From: GWE2-42-39 sp942493345 | Lineage (GTDB): Bacteria; Bacteroidota; Bacteroidia; Bacteroidales; Prolixibacteraceae | DNA length: 64,000 nucleotides | Direction: 5' to 3' | NCBI GenBank assembly: GCA_942493345.1 | Contig: OW818695.1 | Location: 2,976,001-3,040,000 of the forward strand | Shown: piece after piece, positions 8,075-16,582 of the stretch | Position numbering within the stretch: position 1 is the first letter of the stretch | Layout of the letters: each line of letters begins with the position of its first letter | The notes under the pieces: generated by a model | Databases searched by the model: none | Seen by the model: the letters and a program-made list of their open reading frames with translations, nothing else | What the model was told of the DNA's origin: nothing | Translations under genes and position numbers: made by a program

Positions 8075-8659
8075 TTACAGCATACCTGCGTCAATATAAA
8101 AAATGATTTCCTCAATCATCCGGTCTTCCACTTCCGGGTCGTATTCCGCTTTCAGGTCGTTTCCAAAAACGCGGGCTACTCCTTGCCAGAAAAAGGCAGT
8201 CAATCCGCCTTTTAATTCCTGTATCAGCCGGTACGAGGTCGAACCCGTTTCTCGGTCAATTAGTTTTATTAGAATCCGTCCTTCCGAAATGGTGAGTTTT
8301 TTCAACTGTGGGCCGTATTCATCAAACAGGGCTTTTTCAGCCTGTTTTACGTATGTTCGCTGGAGTTTTTTGTCTTGTGTTGCTTCGTATTGTTCCGAGT
8401 ATTGCCTCAGCAGTTCGTTGGCTCTTTTTGCATACGGATATACTTTCTTTACTTTCTGAACCAGCCGCCAGTACTGCTGTTCGTATCGCTTGCTTTTAAA
8501 GTCCTTTCGGGAAAAAACATATACCGGTGACATTTCCCTGAAAACAACAGTATCTCCATCGACATTAATTCCAAGTATCGACTTTGCTGTATTGGTATCC
8601 TGAGCCCAACAAACCGAAACAGCTGCAAAAAAAACGATCAAAAAGATACCTGTTCTCAC
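8075..8659 (-). CDS. DUF4294 family secreted protein
   Basis: A 194-residue protein with a signal peptide (VRTGIFLIVFFAAVSVCWA, cleavage before QDT) followed by the region I associate with DUF4294: GDTVVFREMSPVYVF, then FWRLVQKVKKVYPYA-like and LIDRETGSTSYRLIQELKG. Function is unknown; it is probably periplasmic. I chose the GTG at 8659 because it gives a proper signal peptide and no ATG lies near. The frame stays open to 9202, but that extension only mirrors the arginine deiminase gene on the other strand. The gene is divergent from arcA. Confidence 0.78.
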   Translation of the reverse strand: MRTGIFLIVFFAAVSVCWAQDTNTAKSILGINVDGDTVVFREMSPVYVFSRKDFKSKRYEQQYWRLVQKVKKVYPYAKRANELLRQYSEQYEATQDKKLQRTYVKQAEKALFDEYGPQLKKLTISEGRILIKLIDRETGSTSYRLIQELKGGLTAFFWQGVARVFGNDLKAEYDPEVEDRMIEEIIFYIDAGML

Positions 8660-8748
8660 TTTCCAGAATTGTTTCTGCGAAGATAAATATGTTATTAAAC
8701 AAAAACGAATAAACCCCTCTGTTTCATTACCAACCGTTTCAATGTTTG

Positions 8749-8756
8749 TATCTTTG
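8749..8756 (+). promoter_or_regulatory. Candidate -7 box for arcA
   Basis: TATCTTTG matches the Bacteroidota -7 consensus TAnnTTTG and lies 20 bp before the arcA start codon. The expected TTTG -33 box at proper spacing is weak (TTTC at 8722-8725, 23 bp away), so this is only a candidate. Confidence 0.4.
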
Positions 8757-8776
8757 AATTTGAAAAGAGGTTTGTT

Positions 8777-10036
8777 ATGCTTGAAAAAATAAAGATCGGG
8801 CTTTACTCGGAAATCGGTAAACTCGAAGGTGTTGTTGTACACACCCCAGGCCGGGAAGTTGAAGAAATGACCCCGGAAAATGCAGAACGCGCATTGTATA
8901 GTGATATTCTGAATTTGTCGGTGGCAGGCAAGGAATATACCCAGTTGAAAGGCATTCTGAATAAAATTGCCCGGACGTTTGAAGTGAAAGATCTGCTTGC
9001 CGATATTCTGAAAGACGAGCAAATTAAGAACGCCCTGCTTCAGGAAATTTGTCGAAAGGAAAACGCGATGAAGATTCTGCCCGACCTTCTCAACCTGGAA
9101 GCTGGCGAAGCGGCCCGGCAACTGATAGAGGGCGTCCCGTTGAAACGCGACAATCTCACCAGTTACCTCAGCGCCGAGCGTTTCAGCCTGCGTCCGCTGC
9201 ATAATTTTCTATTCACCCGCGATGCCGCGATGGGTTTTTTCGATCGGGTGCTGATCGGAAAAATGGCCAGCCGGGTACGCGACCGCGAAGCAATCATCAT
9301 GGATGCTATTTTTACCCACCACCCGGTGATGGACACCCAAACCATTGATCCATCGACTTGTGATTTTTCAGAAAACATATCCATTGAAGGAGGCGATTTT
9401 CTGGTGGCCCGCGAAGATGTTCTGATTGTCGGGACCGGAATTCGCACCTCTACACAGGGAATCGATTTCATTATCGAACAGTTGAAATTGAACCCGCAGA
9501 AATCGTATCATCTGTTGGTTCAGGAACTTCCACCTACTCCAGAATCGTTTATTCACCTCGATATGGTTTTTACCTTTCTCGACCGCGATGCCTGCATGAT
9601 TTACGAACCATTGATTCTGGGAACAACCCGGTTTCATACCATTCATATTAAAATTGAGAACGGGGAAGTGACTTCTATCCGCGAAGTAAGAAACCTGCTT
9701 TCGGCCCTGAAAAAATTGGGAATCGATTTAAAACCGGTGACCTGCGGAGGAAACAAGGATGCCTGGACTCAGGAACGCGAACAATGGCACAGTGGGGCCA
9801 ACTTTTTTGCATTTGCCCCCGGACAAGTGATTGGCTACGAGCGCAATGTACACACGGTTGAAGAAATGGACAAAAATGAATTTGAAATTATCCGTGCCGA
9901 AGATTTGTTGAACGGAAAAGCAAACATGACATCCGGTAAATGTGTTATTACTATCGCCGGATCGGAACTGGCCCGTGGCGGCGGCGGCGCACGCTGTATG
10001 ACCATGCCGTTCAGGAGAGCAAAAGTAGAATGGTGA
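8777..10036 (+). CDS. arcA: Arginine deiminase
   Basis: A 419-residue enzyme of the guanidino-group-modifying superfamily that converts L-arginine to L-citrulline and ammonia. Substrate and catalytic residues are in place: D149 in FTRDA, E205 in IEGGD, H261 in HLDMVF, and the nucleophile C407 in GGGGARCMTMP near the C-terminus. The length equals that of typical ADI (about 410). The usual partners of the arginine deiminase pathway (ornithine carbamoyltransferase, carbamate kinase, antiporter) are absent from the window. The next gene is an RNA methyltransferase. It may therefore supply citrulline or ammonia rather than ATP, which is inference. Confidence 0.93.
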   Translation: MLEKIKIGLYSEIGKLEGVVVHTPGREVEEMTPENAERALYSDILNLSVAGKEYTQLKGILNKIARTFEVKDLLADILKDEQIKNALLQEICRKENAMKILPDLLNLEAGEAARQLIEGVPLKRDNLTSYLSAERFSLRPLHNFLFTRDAAMGFFDRVLIGKMASRVRDREAIIMDAIFTHHPVMDTQTIDPSTCDFSENISIEGGDFLVAREDVLIVGTGIRTSTQGIDFIIEQLKLNPQKSYHLLVQELPPTPESFIHLDMVFTFLDRDACMIYEPLILGTTRFHTIHIKIENGEVTSIREVRNLLSALKKLGIDLKPVTCGGNKDAWTQEREQWHSGANFFAFAPGQVIGYERNVHTVEEMDKNEFEIIRAEDLLNGKANMTSGKCVITIAGSELARGGGGARCMTMPFRRAKVEW

Positions 10037-10138
10037 GCCGAACAAGCGCTGAATCTTTTTTCTGAAAACTGAGACGGAAAACTCTTCTTCTGTGGTTTAC
10101 TTTGGAATTTGAAATCTGGAATTTCTTACTTTTATCCC

Positions 10139-10681
10139 ATGCGAAAAATACGGAATAACGAACTTGGCCGTTTGACTGCCGATCAGTACAAACAGGTTGA
10201 AAAAACACCCATTGCAGTTGTACTCGACAATGTGCGAAGTTGTAACAATATCGGCTCGGTGTTCCGAACCTCGGATGCCCTGCTGATCGAAAAAATTTAC
10301 TTGTGCGGAATCACGGCTACACCACCCAATGCTGAAATTCACAAAACAGCTCTTGACGCCGAAAAAACAGTTGAATGGGAATATTTTGAAGAAACCTCTG
10401 ATGCCGTCGACAAATTAAAAACAGCGGGTTACACCGTATTTGCTATCGAACAGGTTGAAAATAGTATTCTGCTTCCGGAATTCGATCCAAAAAAACACGA
10501 AAGAATTGCATTGGTTTTTGGCAACGAAGTAAAAGGGGTTCAGCAAAAAGTGGTCAGTAGTTGTGACGGAAGCATCGAAATTCCGCAGTTTGGCACCAAG
10601 CACTCGTTTAATATTTCGGTCAGCGCAGGAATTGTTTTATGGGATTTATTTAGCAAACTAAAATATGCCGGACTGTCATAA
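10139..10681 (+). CDS. SpoU/TrmH-family RNA 2'-O-methyltransferase
   Basis: A 180-residue SPOUT methyltransferase. It shows the three family motifs: NNIGSVFRTSDA (motif 1), LVFGNEVKGV (motif 2) and FGTKHSFNISVSAGIVLWD (motif 3), which form the knotted SAM-binding site. It has no N-terminal substrate-binding domain, so it belongs to the short TrmH/TrmL-like group; tRNA is the likely target but the exact nucleotide is unknown. I chose the ATG at 10139 (MRKIRNNELG) over an upstream TTG. It lies between arcA and pepP on the same strand with gaps of about 100 bp. Confidence 0.88.
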   Translation: MRKIRNNELGRLTADQYKQVEKTPIAVVLDNVRSCNNIGSVFRTSDALLIEKIYLCGITATPPNAEIHKTALDAEKTVEWEYFEETSDAVDKLKTAGYTVFAIEQVENSILLPEFDPKKHERIALVFGNEVKGVQQKVVSSCDGSIEIPQFGTKHSFNISVSAGIVLWDLFSKLKYAGLS

Positions 10682-10777
10682 AATGGAAAGACAACTGGCA
10701 TTTGTTTCGAGAGAAAAATCATTGAATGCCCTTCAAATAAATCGTTATCGTACCGTTTATTTTTAAATCAGAAAGTC

Positions 10778-12166
10778 ATGTTCGGAAAAAATATCTACAT
10801 CAATCGCAGGAAAAGGCTCAAAGAAAAAATCAAAAGTGGCTTGATCCTGATCATGGGAAACGTTGATGTGCCCATGAATTATACCGACAACACCTATCAT
10901 TTCAGGCAGGACAGTTCGTTTTTGTATTTCTTCGGACTTGATTTTCATCAACTGGCCGGGGTGATCAATGCCGACAGTGGCGAAGAAATTATTTTCGGCA
11001 ACGATGTTGATATGGAAGATATTATCTGGATGGGCCCGCAGGTGAGTTTACAGGAAAAAGCCACAGTGGCAGGAATTGCAAAAACAGCTCCTTTCCGACA
11101 GCTTTTTACGGTTGTTAAAGATGCAATAGCCAAAGGCCGTCCTATTCATTTTTTGCCTCCGTATCGTGCCGAGAATAAAATTTTACTGGCGGAATTATTG
11201 GGCATTCCCGTCTTGCAGTTAAAAAACGGAGCCTCGCTGGATTTGATTAAAGCTGTTGTTGATTTGCGTTCGGTGAAAGAAGCCTGCGAAATTACAGAAA
11301 TTGAAAAGGCATGCGAAACTGGCTATCAGATGCACGTTGCAGCCATGAAAATGGCACAGGAAGGCGTTTGGGAACAGGCCATTGCCGGAGCTATTGAAGG
11401 AATTTCACTTTCGGGTGGCGGTATGCCTTCGTTCCCGATTATTCTCTCGCAAAACGGCGAAACATTGCATAATCATAATCATTCGAAAATATTACAAAAA
11501 GGCCGGCTAATGCTGGTTGATGCCGGAGCAGAAAGCAGCCTTCACTATGCTTCCGATTATACGCGTACTTGCCCGGTTGGCGGCACATTCAGCCAGAAAC
11601 AACGAGAAATTTACGAAATTGTGCTAGCTGCCAACAACAAAGCAGCCGAATTGGCGGTTCCCGGTGTTACCTATTTGTCGGTTCACTTGGCAGTAGCAGA
11701 AGTTATTGCTTCGGGACTGAAAGAACTTGGACTGATGAAAGGCAACATACAGGAAGCTGTCCGGAACGGGGCACATGCGCTGTTTTTCCCGCACGGACTG
11801 GGTCACATGATGGGCCTTGATGTACACGACATGGAAGATCTGGGGCAAATTTATGTTGGTTACGACGACGAAATACATCCATCGGGCCAGTTTGGAACGG
11901 CCTATTTGCGCATGGGACGACGCCTGCAACCCGGTTTTGTTGTTACCAACGAGCCCGGCATTTATTTCATCCCGGCCCTGATCGACCAGTGGAAAGCTGA
12001 AAAAACGAACGCTGCTTTTATCAATTTTGATAAAGTGAATGAATACCGCGATTTTGGGGGCATCCGCCTGGAAGACGACCTGCTGATTACCGAAAGCGGG
12101 GCAAGAATACTGGGCAAACGGATACCTATTACACCGGAAGAAGTGGAAAAAACGGTGAAAGAGTAA
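10778..12166 (+). CDS. pepP: Aminopeptidase P (Xaa-Pro aminopeptidase, M24B)
   Basis: A 462-residue metallopeptidase that removes an N-terminal residue preceding proline. An N-terminal creatinase-like domain (MNYTDNTYHFRQDSSFLYFFG) is followed by the pita-bread fold. Dimetal ligands can be seen: Asp in LMLVDAGAE, Asp in YASDYTRT, His in FFPHGLGHMMGLDVHD, Glu in VTNEPGIYF and Glu in GGIRLEDDLLIT. There is no signal peptide, so it is cytoplasmic. The gene ends 12 bp before a strong hairpin at 12178-12206. Confidence 0.93.
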   Translation: MFGKNIYINRRKRLKEKIKSGLILIMGNVDVPMNYTDNTYHFRQDSSFLYFFGLDFHQLAGVINADSGEEIIFGNDVDMEDIIWMGPQVSLQEKATVAGIAKTAPFRQLFTVVKDAIAKGRPIHFLPPYRAENKILLAELLGIPVLQLKNGASLDLIKAVVDLRSVKEACEITEIEKACETGYQMHVAAMKMAQEGVWEQAIAGAIEGISLSGGGMPSFPIILSQNGETLHNHNHSKILQKGRLMLVDAGAESSLHYASDYTRTCPVGGTFSQKQREIYEIVLAANNKAAELAVPGVTYLSVHLAVAEVIASGLKELGLMKGNIQEAVRNGAHALFFPHGLGHMMGLDVHDMEDLGQIYVGYDDEIHPSGQFGTAYLRMGRRLQPGFVVTNEPGIYFIPALIDQWKAEKTNAAFINFDKVNEYRDFGGIRLEDDLLITESGARILGKRIPITPEEVEKTVKE

Positions 12167-12177
12167 CTTCTACATAA

Positions 12178-12206
12178 TTGAAAGCCACAGTAAATGTGGC
12201 TTTCAA
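12178..12206. terminator. Hairpin downstream of pepP
   Basis: A perfect 12-bp stem (TTGAAAGCCACA with TGTGGCTTTCAA) closes a 5-nt loop directly after pepP. No long T run follows on the plus strand, so it may be a weak or processing-type terminator. It lies between convergent genes. Confidence 0.65.
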
Positions 12207-12272
12207 GAGTTCTGTGATAAATCATTTTTGTTTTTTACAATTCATTTCCTTATCATTTCTTTTGGCCTTTTT

Positions 12273-12653
12273 TCAGGATCCTTTTTTCCATAATATTTTA
12301 ACTTCTTGTGCTTCTGAAAAAAAAGCAGAACAGGTATTTATAAGTTGGTTTCCTCCGCATTTGTATTTTTCATTCCCCTCATAATCAAATATCGTATTGG
12401 GAAAATCGTATGCAGCTCTAATTGTTTTCTGTACATAAATATAGTTTGCGTTGTTCCACTGGTATAGAGTTATTTCAGCCGAACTGACCTCTGCATCTTT
12501 TTCCATGTCATTCTTCATGTTTTTCAACCAATCAAGTTTTGTTAGCGGGTCATCGGCTTTGCTAACAGATAGTACGTTTTCTTTTTCGCATCCTGTTGCT
12601 ATAAAACTGAAGAGCAGAAAAATATAACTGATTTTCAGAAGTGTTATTTTCAT
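12273..12653 (-). CDS. Small lipoprotein of unknown function
   Basis: A 126-residue protein starting MKITLLKISYIF. A hydrophobic stretch runs into the lipobox FIATGC, so it should be lipid-anchored. The mature part (WLKNMKNDME, AEITLYQWNNANYIYVQ, YDFPNTIFDYEGN, CGGNQL) resembles short Bacteroidota lipoproteins that report as hypothetical; I cannot name a domain. I chose the ATG at 12653 because it puts the signal sequence at the N-terminus; an ATG at 12719 would add 22 charged residues before it. It lies on its own between pepP and the ArsC-like gene. Confidence 0.7.
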   Translation of the reverse strand: MKITLLKISYIFLLFSFIATGCEKENVLSVSKADDPLTKLDWLKNMKNDMEKDAEVSSAEITLYQWNNANYIYVQKTIRAAYDFPNTIFDYEGNEKYKCGGNQLINTCSAFFSEAQEVKILWKKGS

Positions 12654-12797
12654 CGTCAATGTTTTTATCATTCCCTCAGATTCGTCTTTCATGAATAAGT
12701 TGTTTTGATATTTTTTCATAATTCGTTACTGGCAATCAGATGGCTTTGAGTAGAAAATAGTTGCGGCTTTATCATATGCCCGAAAACATATATGCTT

Positions 12798-13238
12798 TCA
12801 ATGGTCTACTGATTTCAGGATATGGTAATAAAAGTAGCCCAGTTCGTTTTCGATTTCATCCCTGATTTTCCGGAATAATTCAAGGACATCTTTTTCAATA
12901 GTTTCACCGGCGCAGAAATCGGTGAACTCCATGTGCAGTTTCATATTATAATTCCGGGGGTATTTTCTCAATTGCTCGCGGACTCCGTGACTCAGAGTAA
13001 TCAGGTAATCAAATTCTATATCGAGGTATTCATCGAATGTTTTCAGAGCTTCCCCATCAATTTTGTAGCCCAGTTTTTCCATTGCCTCTATCTTATCGTC
13101 GGAAAGCACGGAAAGGGGGGCAATGCCGACTGAATAAATGTCCAGTTTCTTGTCGATTGACCGAAGGATGTCTTTTGCAATCAGGCCACGGCATAATTGA
13201 TCTCCCGAGCAAAGAAAAATGATCTTTAAAGCAGACAT
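12798..13238 (-). CDS. ArsC / LMW phosphatase-fold protein with altered active site
   Basis: A 146-residue protein with the overall pattern of thioredoxin-type arsenate reductases: a P-loop strand IIFLC at the N-terminus, YSVGIAPL, the strand DYLITLS, and a C-terminal helix FRKIRDEIENELGYF. The family P-loop is C-x5-R. Here C10 and R17 are separated by six residues (CSGDQLCR), with Asp at the usual Asn position. Ser83 occupies the place of the second redox Cys, and the third Cys is missing. It is therefore unlikely to reduce arsenate by the known mechanism. It could be a phosphatase variant or a binding-only pseudoenzyme. No ars genes are nearby; the neighbour across the gap is a GroES-like gene on the other strand. 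Confidence 0.75.
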   Translation of the reverse strand: MSALKIIFLCSGDQLCRGLIAKDILRSIDKKLDIYSVGIAPLSVLSDDKIEAMEKLGYKIDGEALKTFDEYLDIEFDYLITLSHGVREQLRKYPRNYNMKLHMEFTDFCAGETIEKDVLELFRKIRDEIENELGYFYYHILKSVDH

Positions 13239-13442
13239 AGCCGAACTAATTGTTGTGCTGAAAAAGTACTAATTTTCGTTCAGTAAAAAAACGATCTTTA
13301 TTCATTTTTATTCTGATTTATAAAAACTTACATCTGTTATTCAGCAGCTTGTCGCTTACCGGTGCATATCCGTAACCGGAGAATGGGAGCGGGAGACGCA
13401 ATTTTTTTATCTTTGAGGCCTGAATTAAACAAACCGATCATC

Positions 13443-13826
13443 ATGTCGTTGGTAATTGAAGAAAAAAATTTCGAAAAATTCATTATGGTTGGCGATCGCG
13501 TGTTGGTAAGGCCGAAAAATCCGCAAAGCAAAACCAAAACCGGGCTATACCTACCACCTACAGTTCAGGAGAACGAAAAATTACAAAGTGGGTACATTGT
13601 AAAAGTGGGTCCCGGCTACCCAATTCCGGCCATGACCGACGAAAATGAACCTTGGAAAGGACAAAACGATGACGTAAGATATGTGCCGCTTCAGGCAAAA
13701 GTTGGCGACCTGGCCGTGTACCTCAATAAAAGTGGTTACGAAATAGAGTTTAACAAGGAAAAATATGTCATTCTTCCGCATTCAGCCATCCTGATGATGA
13801 TCCGTGACGAGGGGCTTTTCGAATAG
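13443..13826 (+). CDS. GroES-like co-chaperonin (Cpn10 family), stand-alone
   Basis: A 127-residue Cpn10-fold protein. GDRVLVRPKNPQSKTKTGLYLPP matches the N-terminal strand and the mobile loop that contacts GroEL, and VGDLAVYLNKSGYEIEFNKEKY followed by VILPHSAILMMI matches the C-terminal half of GroES. Compared with canonical GroES (about 95 residues) it is longer, with an acidic insertion around AMTDENEPWKGQNDD and an extra C-terminal tail. No groEL is adjacent, so it is probably a paralogue rather than the housekeeping GroES. I chose the ATG at 13443; the open frame starts upstream at 13362 but those residues are not conserved-looking. Confidence 0.82.
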   Translation: MSLVIEEKNFEKFIMVGDRVLVRPKNPQSKTKTGLYLPPTVQENEKLQSGYIVKVGPGYPIPAMTDENEPWKGQNDDVRYVPLQAKVGDLAVYLNKSGYEIEFNKEKYVILPHSAILMMIRDEGLFE

Positions 13827-13933
13827 TGGCAGAGGAAAGTTAGTGTTCAGTCACAGTATTCTGAAAATCAGATACCGACTTTGGGTAATGTTTTTCAATA
13901 ATTGACTCATCAAAAAGGGTTCGGAATTTCTAT

Positions 13934-15847
13934 CTATTCTTTGTGTTTCATATCATTCGATACCAGGTTCAGGCTACCCAAAAAATCCATACAAGCAGCT
14001 TTTACATCGTAGGTTCTTCCTTCCAATTCATGAACATTTTTTATTGTTTCAATATAAGGTTCTTTGGTTTCCGAATAGGTCAGGTAATAGATAGCCATTA
14101 AAGCCAGTTGCATATTTTCATCGGCGCAATATTTTTTCAGTTTTTCGCAGGCTTCATTACTTTTGAAATGGTTCCATGCGATTATTGAAGCTGCAATTTC
14201 AACTGGTGGATAGCCGTCGTTTATTGCATTCTTAATGATTTTAGAATTGGGTTCCAAATCTTTTCCTGTTTGCGAAAGCAAGCCGGTAATTGCCCAATAG
14301 CGAACAATCGGATCAGAATCCTTCAGTAATTTAACCTGCCGGGCAGTTGTTTCTTTTCCCCTGAAACCGGAAAGGGAAGCAGCTTCATAAATTTTTGCAA
14401 CCGGAAAATTTTTATCGTTTAACCGAAACTCGTATGCATTTGTCGAACCAGAAAGCATACCAATTTCATATTCCGGAAGGAACATCACATCGCGCGATTT
14501 GAGCACTTCGTTTTTTAATCGGGTTCGCATTTCGTCCAAAACTGACTGATATTCAGGATTGCCAACCAGATTTTTGGTTTCCCACTTATCGTTTTCAATA
14601 TCAAAAAGAAATTCAGCAGGGCGGGGTGCAAAAAAACTTTTTTGCAGTTCGTTCAGCTTTCCGTCGGCCAAATCTTTGCGCATCTGTTGTTTGATTTCCC
14701 CGATTTCCATGTACCGGATATAACGCAATTCAGGAATAAACGGAAGAAAGTTTCGCGAATAAACATATTTCCCGTTGGTTATGGACCGTACCATGTCGAT
14801 CCCGTTGTCCGAACGGTCGGCGCTGAGAATCAAATGACTGGCAGGGGCAGAACGATCTGTACCAATCATTTTTCGGCCTTTCATGTGTTCGGGAACGATG
14901 CCTCCGGCCATGCTGATCATCGTTGGAGCAAGATCGTTAAAATCAATCAGTTCGTCGGTAACTGCGCCAGCTGTTTCCCATGGCGACAGGTGTTTGTACA
15001 TTTCGGGGAACCAAATAATGAACGGGACACGGTATCCCAGGTTGATTCCGTTGGTTTTTCCGCGAGGAATACCTTCTCCGTGGTCGCCGTAAAAAAAGAT
15101 GATGGTGCTGTCCTTCAGTCCGTCTTTTTCCAGACGGGCCAACAGTTCTCCAATTTTGTTGTCGGTCAGTTTCAGTGAATTATAAACCCGGGCATGGTGT
15201 TTTCTCATTTCCGGGCTATCCAGATAAATAGGAGGCATTTCAAATTCATTTTCATGAATTTGTTCATTTTCGGTAAGTTCTCCGAGTACATTTTTTTGAT
15301 ACCACGAATACGATTCAGTCATGGTACGCGATTGGTGCGAATCTGTGAAATTGAAAACAGCGAAAAACGGTTGCCCGGGTTTCCGGTTCGACCAACCCGC
15401 TTCCACGGAGCTTTCATTCCATGCTTCTTTTGTAAATTCTTTTTCGTTAGCAACATTGTAATCGGTTTTTACATTGTTTGCAGTATGATAACCGGCCTGT
15501 TGCAAATAGAAAGGAAACCCTTTGATATAATCCGGTATCGGATACTTGCTGCGGTGGTTTCCGGTGCCTGTCTGGTATGTTTTTACTCCGGTAATAATGG
15601 TTGTCCGGCTGGGCGAGCAAACGGTTCCGGTTGAAAAAGCATTTGTAAACCGAACTCCTTCGGCTGCCAAATGGTCGATTACCGGGGTTCGGGCATCTTT
15701 ATTCCCGTAGCAACCAATAAAATAAGGAGACGTATCTTCAATGGTGATCCAAAGGATGTTGGGTTTCGGAGGATTTGATTTTGAGGCAGAACAACCAAGC
15801 GCTATTATAGGAATAGCAAGAAATTTTGCAAACGATTCGACTTTCAT
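13934..15847 (-). CDS. Lipoprotein sulfatase (S1 family) with helical-repeat tail
   Basis: A 637-residue sulfatase with lipobox IIALGC (Cys19), so it is anchored to a membrane. The signature C77-S-P-S-R lies in GTVCSPSRTTIITG and would become formylglycine. The metal site reads TIEDTSP (E37, D38) where many sulfatases have two Asp. FFYGDHGEGIPRGK provides a further conserved metal-site Asp and His. It resembles the heparan N-sulfatase-like branch (S1_8-like), inferred from IEDTSPYFIGCYGN. Residues from about 505 to 600 look like HEAT-type helical repeats (DSDPIVRYWAITGLL, PVEIAASIIAW, MQLALMAIYYL), which is unusual for the catalytic core. It stands alone, with cytidylate-kinase-like and MATE genes upstream on the same strand. 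Confidence 0.9.
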   Translation of the reverse strand: MKVESFAKFLAIPIIALGCSASKSNPPKPNILWITIEDTSPYFIGCYGNKDARTPVIDHLAAEGVRFTNAFSTGTVCSPSRTTIITGVKTYQTGTGNHRSKYPIPDYIKGFPFYLQQAGYHTANNVKTDYNVANEKEFTKEAWNESSVEAGWSNRKPGQPFFAVFNFTDSHQSRTMTESYSWYQKNVLGELTENEQIHENEFEMPPIYLDSPEMRKHHARVYNSLKLTDNKIGELLARLEKDGLKDSTIIFFYGDHGEGIPRGKTNGINLGYRVPFIIWFPEMYKHLSPWETAGAVTDELIDFNDLAPTMISMAGGIVPEHMKGRKMIGTDRSAPASHLILSADRSDNGIDMVRSITNGKYVYSRNFLPFIPELRYIRYMEIGEIKQQMRKDLADGKLNELQKSFFAPRPAEFLFDIENDKWETKNLVGNPEYQSVLDEMRTRLKNEVLKSRDVMFLPEYEIGMLSGSTNAYEFRLNDKNFPVAKIYEAASLSGFRGKETTARQVKLLKDSDPIVRYWAITGLLSQTGKDLEPNSKIIKNAINDGYPPVEIAASIIAWNHFKSNEACEKLKKYCADENMQLALMAIYYLTYSETKEPYIETIKNVHELEGRTYDVKAACMDFLGSLNLVSNDMKHKE

Positions 15848-15935
15848 CTTACAAATATTGTTGGGTTATTATATGAGTCCGAAAGTACAAAAATAGTTTG
15901 GATATTATCCGGGCAACCAGAATTCTGGATTTACA

Positions 15936-16559
15936 TTACAATGCGAATCTTTTGGTTGCAAACTGACGGATAAAACTTACCGTTTCATCGATGCCAAGCA
16001 CAGAAGAGTTGACGCATAAATGATACGATTCGGCAGCGCCCCATATTTTATTGCTGTAATAATTGTAATATGCAGCCCGTTTCTTATCCATTTTTTCAAT
16101 AAAATCTTTGGCTTTGTTTTCCGGAAGCTGATGTGTTTCGGCAATGCGTTTTATCCGGTCCGACATATCGGCACCGATAAATAAATTCAAACAACGGGGA
16201 TTATCTTTGAGTACATAATCGGCACAGCGGCCAACGAAAATACATGATTTTTCTTCAGCCAGGTTGCGGATAACATCGCTTTGTATCTGGAATAGTGTTT
16301 CGTTGCTCAAATAACTATTGGAATACATTTCGTCGGAGAAAGCACCGCGCAACCCCAACAATCCTCCGAAAATGCTGTGACTTGTTTTCTCATCGGCTTG
16401 TTCAAAAAACTCTTTGCCAAGCCCGCTTTCCTGCGATGCAATTTGGATGAGTTCCTTATCGTAAAAAGAGATGTCCATCTGTGTGGCTAACTTTTCTCCA
16501 ATTATACGGCCTCCACTTCCAAGCTGCCGTCCGATATTAATAATGAATTTTTCGTCCAT
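15936..16559 (-). CDS. Cytidylate kinase-like family protein
   Basis: A 207-residue P-loop protein of the cytidylate-kinase-like family (PF13189). The N-terminus reads INIGRQLGSGGRIIGEKLA, a modified Walker A, followed by FYDKELI and a central FVGRCADYVL. The C-terminal part (KKRAAYYNYYSNKIWG, YHLCVNSSVLGID) is typical. These proteins are presumed nucleotide kinases, but their substrate is not established and the true Cmk is a different family. The gene follows the MATE exporter by 23 bp and is probably cotranscribed with it. Confidence 0.85.
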   Translation of the reverse strand: MDEKFIINIGRQLGSGGRIIGEKLATQMDISFYDKELIQIASQESGLGKEFFEQADEKTSHSIFGGLLGLRGAFSDEMYSNSYLSNETLFQIQSDVIRNLAEEKSCIFVGRCADYVLKDNPRCLNLFIGADMSDRIKRIAETHQLPENKAKDFIEKMDKKRAAYYNYYSNKIWGAAESYHLCVNSSVLGIDETVSFIRQFATKRFAL

Positions 16560-16582
16560 GATTGGATTTTTCGCTAATAAAG

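Noticed and set aside
8660..9202. Long N-terminal extension of the DUF4294 frame on the minus strand
   Set aside because: It is antisense to the well-supported arginine deiminase gene, shows no protein-like pattern, and a signal peptide begins precisely at the GTG 8659.
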